Positions 34,287-46,071 of a DNA stretch of 64,000 nucleotides are shown in pieces. The notes under the pieces are model-generated. The model searched no databases. It saw only the letters and a list, made by a program, of their open reading frames with translations, and was not told where the DNA came from. The stretch is from the NCBI GenBank assembly GCA_033002965.1, contig JAURVB010008937.1, positions 1 to 64,000 on the forward strand, in the 5' to 3' direction. Each line of letters begins with the position of its first letter. The stretch's first letter is position 1. The DNA is from Piper betle. Lineage: Eukaryota; Streptophyta; Magnoliopsida; Piperales; Piperaceae. A program made the position numbers and the translations under genes.

Positions 34287-37250
34287 ATAACATTGTTTGA
34301 TTAGAACATGTTCATTATATGTGATCTATGTATGCCATTTGAAATCCTGATCAACTTCTCTATATATAATATGTGTTGTGTACTTCGATGGGGTTGAAGA
34401 ATTATGACGTTAAAATTAGGTATGTATCTTATATTGACGTTAAGTTCAATAGTAGTCTGAAAGACAAGTCTGTGCTGAATGGATACATATATTGATCTTA
34501 AACCGTATTTCGAATTTATTGTACATTTACGTCTCAATTTTATTTATATTTGATAGGATTAAAAGGGGTGGAAGACTTTTAAGGATGTGTGGTGAGTTAA
34601 ATTTAATGTTAATAAAAATAGATTATCAACTCTTATTATAGATTCTAATTTTATAGATAAAAGGGGAATTCAATACTAACATGATAAGATTAGAAGTAAA
34701 AGAATCAGTCAATCAAAATATAATAAAACTAAAATAAATTATAACTAGTGCATTTCTTTAAAATTAAAATTTGTCTCTAAGTTATTATGTGATTATCATT
34801 TAAAATGATATAAAAATAAATATTTATCTATAAAATTAGAATTTATTGATAAATTATATGTAATTATCATCTATCTTATTATTTAATAACATAAAAAATA
34901 AAAATGTATTTTTAAAATTAGAATATATCTCTAATATATCACTTGCATTGCATGATATCACACCTAATTTTTATAATACGAGGACAATTTTAATTAGGAC
35001 AACTACATGTAGTTAAAGAAAAAATTTTGTATCCTCCCCATCTAGACGCCGATGGGCACACCAGGCATCCCCATCGGGTACTTAAAGATAGAAACAAGCT
35101 ATGTAAATAGTAGTTGGAGCATCATTGGACTTTGGAAGATCTAGTCCTCAATTAAGGAACCTCAACTAAAAAATCCCAATCAATATTGAAGATTAAATTG
35201 TTTAATCTATTACAATAACATGTAAAAATAATATAAAATTATTTACCTTTTATTGTGCAGCAGATAATATTTCCCTCTCGAAATGGGACCACAAGTTTAA
35301 AATCGCCTTAATCGACAGGTTAAACTACTAGATTGTTAGAGTTGCAAGCCCAAAGTTACCATCAACCGGCCTAAATGTTAGAATAAAAAATACAAATTTT
35401 AAACTGTATTTTCGATTGACTGTTTGGCAAATTTTTATAGAAATTGAAAAAGTGATACTTATCAAATTAATGGTAACATTTTTTAACTAATGACTATTTA
35501 ATGAATAGTTGTAGCCTTTTAACTAACAAGTGGACTAATTAATAATAATTTCTAACAAATATAGAATCCAAGAAACTTAATAAATATTTTGGAATTCTTT
35601 CATACTCTTCTGCATTAGTGAACCTTAATTTTTTCTGTTGTCGTTCTCACGAATTAGGCAAACCACATCACTTCCACCTCCCTCAATCTCGAAACCGTAT
35701 AACTCAATATAGTCTTTTACACACTTAATTACAAGAACTTTTTGTTGAATAAATATACGAGACTTAAGAAAATTATTTCTTGTATAAAATATTAGATTAA
35801 GCTTATTTTTTAACATATTCATTGCAATATTAGAAATAAAAAAATTATCATTTAAAAGGTGGAGAGGACTAGGTTGTAATTGTCTTGTAATTAATTTGCA
35901 ATAAAATTTTAATTTAACTTGTGAGGATAATTAAATTATCAAATAAATCGACGAGAATTCACAAGACCTTCCATGGACATGCCCATTATACAATACATAT
36001 CATCAAGTCAATAAATAAACATAATATTGAACTTAAATTATGTCAATTTCGAAAGTTTTCAATTAATCAAGTCCTCTTAATTCAACTCCACCGAGAGATG
36101 ACAAGCTCGTGATCACAGCTGCCAACCACCATCTTCAAATCATGCAGGGCCGGCAAGCGTCAATCCCGGCCACCACATGCACCCCATGCTTTCCTGCCTG
36201 CTTCTCGTCTGCACCTCTAACCAGCGACAAATCTCTTTTATACTCAGCTTGAAGTAAACCCACAAAAAAATTTTAATCTTTTTTTAAAAGAACTGTTATG
36301 TTATTCCTGCATCCCAAGTCCAATGAAGGGGGGATGATTGATATGATTTGATGGGACCAGTGCCTAATACACTAATCCCCAATTTACAATCAACTAGGAA
36401 AAGGCATTCCATTGGACAACAGGTGCAAACACTTTTCATTTTAGCTTTTGTCTTTCTAATCAGCTTCTTAGACAGACATGTAGCTGGCATTTTTATAATT
36501 AATGATATATGCCTAATTGGTGTAAACAAAAAAAGGTCAATGGCTTCCCTCCTCCTTCAACTAATAAGTTTAATTGGGTCAATAATGGCAACAGCCAGTG
36601 ACCTATATCCAAATAATATATCAGTATGGAAAAACAACTAATGTGGTTATTTTTTCCTAGTCTAATGTGATTATTATTGAAGTTTAATCGTACTTTGCTT
36701 TAGGAACGGTTTGCTCATCACTTAAGAGAAATTTCGTGCATGCACGCCTACACTATAGTTGCACTGCTTGTGCAGAGGATTAAGTTACCCTAGAAGCAAC
36801 AAATAATATATATCTTATATCCTGTTCTAATAGGATACATAATGAACCAATGCCCCTTGCTCGGGAAAACTTTCCTCGTATATATATATAGCCTAAAAAT
36901 TTTAATTAGCCTAACTAAGTATATATATCGTGAGCCAGAGTAGATCCACGGGTATGACATGATACTCAATTATATCACTTTACATTCATTACCCAACAAT
37001 TTTTATTCAATGTTTTTACACAAAGTTATCCCACAACCTGACCAGGAACCAGCTGAACATATTCCAAAATTTTATGTATTATAATAATAAATTATTATTA
37101 TACTAAATTTGATAATTAACTTACTTATTGACACTTACTTTAAATTTTGTAAATAAATGAAAGTAGAACATTGATGGTGTTGATAAAAAACTAATAAAAT
37201 TTGGTAATATATTAATGAGCTCAATTCAATCCACTTGAACCACAGATATT
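34287..37250. other. AT-rich intergenic sequence, no gene
   Basis: About 3 kb, mostly AT-rich with short chance frames. 36110-36220 is a small GC-richer patch without recognisable coding content. I see no RNA gene, complete repeat or conserved protein segment. Confidence 0.5.
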
Positions 37251-37830
37251 GTAACGACCCGACCTAAGTACAAATTAATGAGACTAAGTCATTTTTTTCA
37301 AACTGATTAACCTAAGTTAAAAATTTATAGACCATCTCCATTAATATATCAAATCCTACCCCAATAGATATTGAATATAAAATTGACTTTGGGGCTTTTA
37401 CAACCTATTCGCCTTAGAAAACTACATCATCGAAATTCCTACCCTTTACATGTGATTACCAGTCTTGCCTATATCTAATTTAGTTCATCATATAATACGG
37501 AATTAGATTGGCTCTAATAACATCTGTAGTGACCTAGCCTAAGTATAAATTAATGGGTCTAACTTATTTTTTCAAAATGGTTAATCAAAATCAAAAATTT
37601 ATAGACCATCACTAATAATATACACCAATAGGTATATTACAAACTTTAAAAAATTGTTATTGGTGGACCAATTTGAATGTAATAAGTCTCCATGGGCGTC
37701 ACTTGCTCTACAATTTGCTAACTTTATTAGCAAGGTTTTATCAAAGTTTATCTCCAAAACATTAGCGTCTCTGACAACTAACGTGGGATGAACCCTACAA
37801 TTTTCCTTCTCATACATCAAGTTATTAAAC
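37251..37830 (-). repeat. Two decayed LTR-like repeats flanking a degenerate tRNA(Met) primer site
   Basis: Blocks starting TGTAACGACCCGACCTAAGT (37251) and TGTAGTGACCTAGCCTAAGT (37530) share the following ~80 bases, including AAAAATTTATAGACCATC. Just before the second lies GGCTCTAATAACA, whose reverse complement resembles the initiator tRNA(Met) primer site. This suggests minus-strand LTRs of an old miniature or rearranged retroelement. Related decayed blocks are at about 44370-44480 and 44640-44760. Ends are not defined precisely. Confidence 0.5.
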
Positions 37831-39520
37831 TTATCTCATTGCATTACATGTCAAGCTATATGTTCAAGTGAAGCTTCAAGAGACTCTATTTTGGGCTCTA
37901 ATTAGTCAAGTTACCCGTGATGCCAAAGAATATTTAACCTAATATCATTCGTACAACCAATTTGGATTCACTAAAAATTAGTTCAAAAAATAAGACTTAA
38001 TCAAAGCTTATCACCAAATAATTGTCATGGGTCTCTCCTACAAATGACATGGAACAAACCCAATGGTGAGTAATCTAATCTTGAACTTTGAGTATCTCTT
38101 AGAGCCATCTTTCTGTAGTGAACTGTGCAATGCTAGCTTAAATCCTATGTAAGTCCAAGTTCAATTTTAAGTGTGCAAGTTACAAATCATGTGCCTAAGT
38201 GAATATTAATTAACAGCTTCAATATATATATTCATCTACATGATATATGATTACACCATTTACTATAGCTAGTTAATTTATGTAATTTATTTTAAATATT
38301 AATCACATGAACATTGTCTATTTTTAGCTAGCTAGACAACTAATCAAAAAATTTAGAACATTGATAGGTGGCAAATTGACAGATACTGATCCTGGCCTCC
38401 ATGTAAATAATTCCAATATAACACTGATGCCACATTTCCCCATGTAAGATTAGTTTAGTTGTAATACAAATGTAATTGTGGCTTCTCTAAATTCAAGGTT
38501 GCAATCACTAACTTATAATATAATGTGAATCTTGCGTCACTTATAACGTATTATTTAAGAGAATCTCTATGCAAATGCTTTTAAATTACTCGTACATGTT
38601 TTCCCGGGCAAATTACTCATACATTGCATGCATCTGACACTAGAAATTAAAGCTGGTTATCTTTTTCAATGGTGTGAGGAACAGTTCATTGGCAGTCATT
38701 ATCTAGAGGCCAGCCTTTGAAACTGTTGAAGTGGGTGGGATATTTCTTGACTGGTAAGTACTGGTGAAGAACTGGTAGATAAACCTACATTTTGGATCTG
38801 TACTTTATTCAATCCAACTATAACATCAATTAGTTTGGATCAACCAGCTGTTCTGCATCTACTCAAACCCACTTAACCTGGCAACATTAACTCCAACCCA
38901 GAAAATTCTTCCCCAAAAACAAAATGGTCATGCTCATGCTTGAGTGGAAGACACCGCCACATCATATTGATGAACACCAACTGCATCTTACCAAATGACC
39001 ATAATTCAATTCTAAATAAAAGTATGTTTTTCTAAAGAGTATCAACTTTTGCTCTAGTAGTGACAAGTTCCAAATAATTAGTAACTTTAATTGGACATAC
39101 AGCCATGCACAGTCAAGTAGTATCAAATGAAAAAAGAGATTGTAACCAGTAATATTTTGTAATTGCACAATAAGATTAAGACCAGCTTTGATTGTATCAA
39201 TCATCAGATCACAAGACAAGAGAAAGAATGCTAAAAAAATCAAGAGAGCATCTCCATCCTTCTGAACCTAAATTGCAGCAGCATGGCCACCCTATCCTCT
39301 CTACCCATTTCTTTATGTGAAACTTGCAGCATTTCCGTACGTACTCATGCAATATTCCCGGTGAAAAGATAGAGAGAAAGATGGAAACTTGAGGACAAGA
39401 CTGACACAAAACCCTTTTCAACCATGTACTGTCAAAGCTTGTCATTAGTGAAATGATCAAGACACCCAACAACGCATAGTGACCTATATTTTCTACCCTT
39501 ACCGGTGATACCTCTTAACT
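37831..39520. other. Intergenic sequence and 3' flank of the MYB gene
   Basis: About 1.7 kb without a supported gene. The last few hundred bases before 39521 probably include the 3' UTR of the minus-strand MYB gene. Confidence 0.45.
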
Positions 39521-40888
39521 TTACAACCGATAGTGCATGGCCAGCGATCTCTCTTGTGGTTTGCCTCTCTTGATGTCAATTGGGTCAGTGAAGAAGAGAT
39601 TGGTCTCATTGTGCATGTTGTTGCTCATGTCATTAGTGTTATTCAGCTGCTTGATCTCCTCAAGTTCGTAGTCTAGCAGTGACAACTCATTAACACTAGT
39701 TGCACTTGGCCTATGAACATAATGATGGGTACAGGTGATCATCTTCGGGTCAGAAATCTCCTCCAAACCATTGTAGATGAAAGTTTCTAACTTGCCCATT
39801 TCCTGATCATGCTGTTTAGTATAGAGAAGGTGATGGGCAGTGCTGTTTTTGTGGTGGTTTTGGTTGTTGCAACTCCCATCAGACGAGTAGCAGCTTTGAT
39901 CTCCTCCAAACATGATAATTTGGTTGCAGGAGAATTGATGGGGAAGGAAGTTATGAGAAGGGACTTGAAGGGGAGAATCAGCAGACATGTTTGGAAACAA
40001 CCCAAGCTGGTGGGAAGCTGGTGATGTCCTCAAGGTGGTGGTGTAGGAGCTGCCATATTGAGAGGAAGAAGAAGAGGGGAGGGATCTAGTACGGGAACTT
40101 GCTTATGGAGTGGAAGGATCCCAAGCAGCTTCTTCTTCAGTTTTGTGTTCCAGTAGTTCTTGATATCATTGTCAGTCCTGCCTGGTAACTGAGCTGCTAT
40201 GATTGACCATCTGTAATTCACAGAGAAGTATGTTCATAACAAAAAGTTTTGTCTCTGATCTCATAATTGAAGGACTCCATGCAAAAAACTCTAAACATCC
40301 AAAAATTGAAAATGTCACGAACTTGTTACATGTAAACTATGAATATAGTGAATTTAAGGACTAGAGAACATGTTACAAAAGCTTGCAGAAAGGTGGGCAT
40401 GTGTTCAACCAGAAAGGGAATTGTTTCCGTATAAAGTTTTTTGATCAGAAGATGGGGAACCATCAAGCTATGCAAAGAAGTACAAAAATATAATCTGTCT
40501 TCTGTGATGATAAAAAGTAAGTTGGTGCTTTTTTTGTTAACTCACCTGCTACCAATACTTGCAAAAAGGCTGCAGATAATCCTGTCTTCATCATCAGAAA
40601 ACTCCCCATGCTTAATGTTAGGCCTGAGATAGTTGAGCCATCTCAACCTGCAACTCTTCCCACATCTCCTGAGACCTAAAACAACAGCCAACCTCAATTA
40701 AATCGAAAACCCAAAAACAAAATTAAACAGTAAAAGATTTTTGCATACAAACCAGCCTTGTGAGGGAGAGCAATCCAGTTGCCACCAGTCCCATGCTTCT
40801 CAATGTACTCCTTTAGCTTCTGATCTTCTTCAGGAGACCAAGGACCTTTCGTCACATTTGCTTTGTCACAGCAAGGGGCTCTCCCCAT
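39521..40888 (-). CDS. R2R3-MYB transcription factor, RAX/MYB36 group, one frameshift
   Basis: Nuclear DNA-binding regulator. Three exons in the conserved R2R3-MYB arrangement: 40888-40753, 40675-40546 and 40210-39521. R2 begins [20 protein letters not shown] with its regular Trp spacing; R3 ends [20 protein letters not shown]. The [10 protein letters not shown] and [11 protein letters not shown] wording fits subgroup 14 (RAX1-3, MYB36/37/38/68/84/87), which controls axillary meristems and, for MYB36, Casparian-strip genes; the exact member cannot be told. As read, exon 3 ends early at a TGA at 40030-40032, giving 148 residues. In the C4 run (GGGG at 40076-40079 on the plus strand) one added base gives a Ser-rich linker and continues 170 more codons to the stop at 39521, total about 318 residues, a normal length. 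The C-terminal region is Asn/His-rich with an acidic ELEEIKQL segment. Confidence 0.92.
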
Positions 40889-41050
40889 CTCCAAGATCAA
40901 CAGTTGTATCACAGGACCCTCTATGATCAGATGCTTGAGCACACAGTAGATAAGACTCCACACAAGGAGGATTAATGACTCTCACCCCACTTGGTCTGTT
41001 TGCTCCTTTGTTTCAGACATGGGCTTCAAGAACTTGCAACATTGATACAC

Positions 41051-41058
41051 ATATATAG
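41051..41058 (-). promoter_or_regulatory. Possible TATA box of the MYB gene
   Basis: The minus strand reads CTATATATG about 165 bases before the start codon, implying a leader of roughly 130 bases. No other clear TATA-like word lies closer. Tentative. Confidence 0.35.
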
Positions 41059-43266
41059 AAAAGTCAAACACTCATCTCTCTTGTCCGTTAATATTGTTTA
41101 GAACCAGCTTTTAACGATCATAAACCGCGCTTAACCTCTTCCTCTCCATAGCAGTGAATCAAGACAAAAGTCATTGGCTCTACTAAACAACTGAAAAAAA
41201 TGACAAGTAAACAAGACGTTTTCCAAACTCCACAATTAAGTACCGGGCCACTTCAAAGTTCACTGTTTGCCGGCTTGACAAAGAGAACCACGTTTGTGAT
41301 AAAATTTAGGCTTGCCGAATTGTCTTTTTAGCTAGGCTTCTATTTACGACATCCTAATTTTACTGCTAATACTTGGTAAGATTGTGGAGTCACGGATACA
41401 TAATATACATTACAAACAAATACGCCATGTATCTACGATTGCTCTACGGGCAAATTGCGTCTACGGTGGGAAATACGGTAAGTATATAAGCTTTTAAAAC
41501 CCGTGCGATTAAAATATTATAGATTGGGAAAAGGTTTCAAGCAATGGCTCGGGAAATCTTTTATGAGTGGTCAAATTCTAATAACGGTCAAAACTTTATA
41601 ATAAAAATAAAAATCTCAGCGGCCAATCCAACAACCGTCAAGGTGAAAAAAAAAATTGGTTGCCACTCTAATGCCCAGCTGCCAAATTTGACCACATGTA
41701 GCCAGATCTGGTCGCGCCTTGGCCGAATCTCGGCCCATAGCTAGATCGAGTTGCTTTAAATAAGAATGGTTGTTGGTATAATGGCAACCGCATCTAGCCA
41801 CGTGTGGCCGGATCAGGTCGATGGTGGCCGGATTTGGCGAGGTGCGACCAATGCTTCCCTACCGATGCATTTTGACATCCCAAAGTTTTGGAGATTGCTT
41901 AGTCTCTTTATCTTTGGCACAAGAGCATTATTCCGGCTGCAAGCACTTGGATTGATCGGGGGCGGTCGGGGCCAAGATGTTAAGTTTTTTCTTAAAGATC
42001 TAATTGGCCCAGATTAGTCATGTGAAAAATAGGCAATTGCCTCTAATTTATAGACTTTGAAAAATTATAAATAATAATTTTAACTAATTTATTATATCCC
42101 ACACTACAATTAGCTCTAAATTTTAAGCGTAGCCAATTGTAGTCATGTCGACTATATACAGTGGCATACCTAAGAAAAATCATCTGCAATTAGATAAGTA
42201 GATAATATATCGATTGAAAACTCTCGATACTATGAATTTTAATTACCAAAAGATGAAAAATGGACCAGTCATTATAGATAATTGACTAGAAGAACAATAA
42301 CCACAAAAATTTTATTAAATGAGTCAAACTATGCTAATTCATTCGAATGATTAATTATATTATATGGAAATATTAGTCTAGTTGATACTCCAGTCAATTT
42401 AAATCAACATTTAACCTTTTGAATTCATTAATTACATTAATTACGAGGATTATCATATTGGATATCAAGAGCAATTTTAATATTAGTAGAGTAATAATCA
42501 GCCGGAGGTCTTACAGTTAATATTGTCTACAAACAAATAGAGAAATATAGATAAAAATATCCATTTATTCTTGAAAATGATATTTAATAGGTAGATGATT
42601 TGCTTAAAGTTGATTGGGGATTAGAGCCAGATATTAGTCGTAAAGACTTAGGGCAAATTGCCACTAAGTAGTTTTAATTAATAAATACTAAATACCATGC
42701 ATGCTTGCAATTAGTTCTATTAATAAGGAGTTTTTATTACTAATCATCAGCAACTTGGTTTATCGAAAAGATTACATGGCCATTAATTAGTTCGTCCATT
42801 AAATTTATTTATTGTATTAATTATTCTCCATGAAAAATTTTGCCTCTGGCAAAGTGTGAACTTGTGACACTGAATATGGGCACATTTGCTCGTCATCAAA
42901 GGCTGCTTTGAACACGAGAATTTTGGTTGTTGCTTAGTCTTGGTGCATTATGACCAGAGTTGAGAGCAAAATTATAATTTTATGTTGCATAAAGTTTGAA
43001 AATTCAATGGTATATATAATGTTTCCTTTGCGATTCAATGGTAATTTTTTATGAATTTCATAATTCAATGGTATTTATTAGTCAACATTAATGTAACATT
43101 ATTTCCTGTGCGAGGGAGAACCTAAGGAAGTGGCCTGATTGATTAAAGTGCAGTACTTAATTAAACACCTCTGTTAGATAACGTAAATTAATATCCATAT
43201 ATGCTATGTAAACTTAATTAAACACCTCTGTTAGATAACATAAATTAATATCCATATATGCACATG
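41059..43266. other. MYB upstream region and intergenic sequence
   Basis: About 2.2 kb. The first part should contain the MYB promoter. At 41640-41830 a pair of imperfect inverted segments (GGTTGCCACT...CACATGTAGCC against GGTTGTTGG...CACGTGTGGCC) hints at an old element. No gene. Confidence 0.4.
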
Positions 43267-43778
43267 TAGGGATGTAAACAAGCTAAAATTAATTGACAAA
43301 CATTTTACATTCGGTTCGATTCGACTTGAATTCATGCTTGTTAATTTTGTGCTCAAAAAAATACTCGGCTCGGAATGCATAGCTCGTTGAATAATGAATA
43401 GAACTTGAGTTAAAGAGTATTAGGTTCAGCTTAACTCAAAACTCGAGCTCGATGTGTTCAAACTTAAAAAAAATACTCGGCTCGTTAATATTATTGAGGT
43501 CATATTAAACTTATATAGTATTGGAAAGAAAATTTTGATTATATATACGTTGAGCACAAGTTAAGTACAAATATTCGCTCGGTTCGAACTTGACTCGAAA
43601 ACATAGCAACCCGAACACAAGCCAAGCTTAAATATCATAAATTTTAGACAAATTCGGCTCAACCCATAATACATCAAAGTTTGTCAAGCACTCAAATAAA
43701 CCCAAATATATTTATTAAAAATTACGTCGAATTCAAAAACATCCTTATTCGGTTCAGCTCCGCTCGTTTACACCCTTG
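43267..43778. mobile_element. hAT-like nonautonomous element, TAGGGGTGTAAAC family, copy 2
   Basis: Starts TAGGGATGTAAACAAGC and ends GCTCGTTTACACCCTTG. It shares the interior of copy 1 closely (for example ACTCGAGCTCGATGTG, then ATATTATTGAGGTCATATTAA). Flanking target duplication is not clean. Just upstream (about 43150-43260) a 60-bp stretch with ACACCTCTGTTAGATAAC is tandemly duplicated. Confidence 0.75.
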
Positions 43779-46071
43779 CTGACATTGGGGTTTTGTGGAT
43801 TAAGTCTATAGATTAAGATATTGTTGGTAAAGTCTTGTGTCTCCCCTTTGATTATAAATATGTATACATACATATCTTTCCGTTAGATAAAGGTCGGGGG
43901 GAATTGCATCAGAAGCTACCTCCAATAATATCCTAATGTTGTATTGAATTGAATACATAACACTTCCTTTAAATAAAGGAAGTTTGCAGACCAAGTGATG
44001 AAGAAGATGATGAATGTTTAATTGTATGGTCAATGTTCAAAAGAAATAGTCCGGCATGCGTCAATATTTGTTACATTATTTGTTAGGCAAAGACGGTAGA
44101 TTTTTATTTATGTTTCTGAAGGAGATGAAAGGAGAGGAAGGACGGAGAGAGAAATTCTTAACATGGTCCAAAAAAGGAAGGCAAGGCTACACCAAATATA
44201 GGGTAGTGGGTTGGCTAACCTTGAGATGAAACACCTCTAGGCATTAATTACTTAGTTCCTACACCTAAGCTATAGGCCTGGCTAACCCTATCTATATATA
44301 TATCATGTGTTTTTGTTTTCATATTTATTTCCTTTGATTTTATCAAATTAGATATGGTAACAACTTTGCCAACGTAAAAATTGGCGGGCCTAAGTTATCA
44401 TTTTAAAATAATTAACCTAATTAAAAATTTACAAGTATATCCCTATTTATATATTAAATTTTATTTTAAAAGGTATTAGATGTTAATCTAATTTATATCA
44501 TGGTTATTATAATCATCCTATTTTTAAAAAAAATTGTTGTCAGATTTCCTTTTTTTAGCCCATTATTAGTTATTTAATTTACGTCAAGTTCGGCCCATTA
44601 TTTAATATGATCTTAGATTAATTATAATACTACTTGTATTAACTTGACTTAAATATAACCAATGGGTTTAAATTATTTTAAAAAAAATAATTAACTAAAT
44701 TAAAATTTTATAAATATATCTTTATTTATATATTAAATTTTATACAAAAAATATTAGATATGAGACTAATTTTTATAAAAGTAATCACAAATACAAATAT
44801 ATATATTTTTTAATACTAGACAAAATGGCATTTACCTTGGAATAATCTTTTTTTAAAAATATACATTATTCGTAGTAAAAATTATAGTCTAATTGCTTAG
44901 CAAACACTTTGTCAAACTTCTTAAAATTCGTAAAATGCGATATATTTTTTAACAAATTTAATCAATTTCGTATCAAATGCATTAATCTCAATTATAAAAT
45001 AGAAGGTAAGCCTATCCTCATCTTGCATGCATCCAACATTGAACATTATATCTTAATGACTATCGTGATGATAGACGTGACGACTGCCAATGTTCCTTTC
45101 ATTGCTACAACTAATACATGAGACTTCTCCCCTCCTTATGACTCTATGGTATAGTGTTCTTGCTTAGCATTGAATAATGAAAGACATTATTTACTTGTTC
45201 TTGACTACCTGTACATGATTTCTTTGCTATGATCTTCAAGCATATTCATCAAAACTTCCGAGACATGACCCATCTTTTTTACTGTTAAAATGCATCCATG
45301 CAACAGAGTACTTTGTAAATTATTTATCTGCTGGACAATTAATTTGTATTTAGTTACAAACGAGTACATGTATAATTTGCTATTATAGATCCAGATTAGG
45401 ATAATGATATTTACTAATGATAGAGTTGTCTTTGTAGTAATTATAATAACTTATAATTTATTAACAAGAAATGCCATTACCAACCAGAGTAACCAGAATA
45501 GTGTTGACAACCATGCAGAGGAAGTTCAAAGGGGTAACAAGAAAAAAGAGTTTATTCGGCACGAAAGTTCGAAGAAGAAACAACAAAATCACGTTTATTC
45601 GGAACCCAAGTTGATGGATCAACTGTGGTAGAATCCTGCATGAATGATAATTGAATCAATTTTGTGGGATCAGTATAAAGGAAAAGCAATGTACAACAAT
45701 ATGAAAGAGAAAGAAAAGCTGTTTGGAAAATCCGCAAGGAATCAATTTAAAAAGAGAATAAGTGAAAGGATGTCGAAATCAATATCCAAGAAATGAACAG
45801 AAGTGCAAAAATGAGCCAACACTATATCAACTTATTGGCACATCTGTTTCGATAATTATCTGAAACACATAAACATGCTGATAGCAATGAATGGTGAACT
45901 TCATATTGTGCTCTATACCATTTAATATGAACATTCAGATAATTTGTTTAAGTGGTTCTTGTATTCTTTCCAATCCATAAACTACTTGAGAATGACAAAC
46001 ATACAGATTACTCAATCAATAAACACTAGAATTGTGAAAGAACAGTAACCCCGTATGCGCATGTATGTATT
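43779..46071. other. Intergenic sequence with LTR-like relics, no gene
   Basis: About 2.3 kb. The parts near 44370-44480 and 44640-44760 resemble the decayed LTR-like blocks at 37.3-37.7 kb. The rest is AT-rich with short chance frames. Confidence 0.45.
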
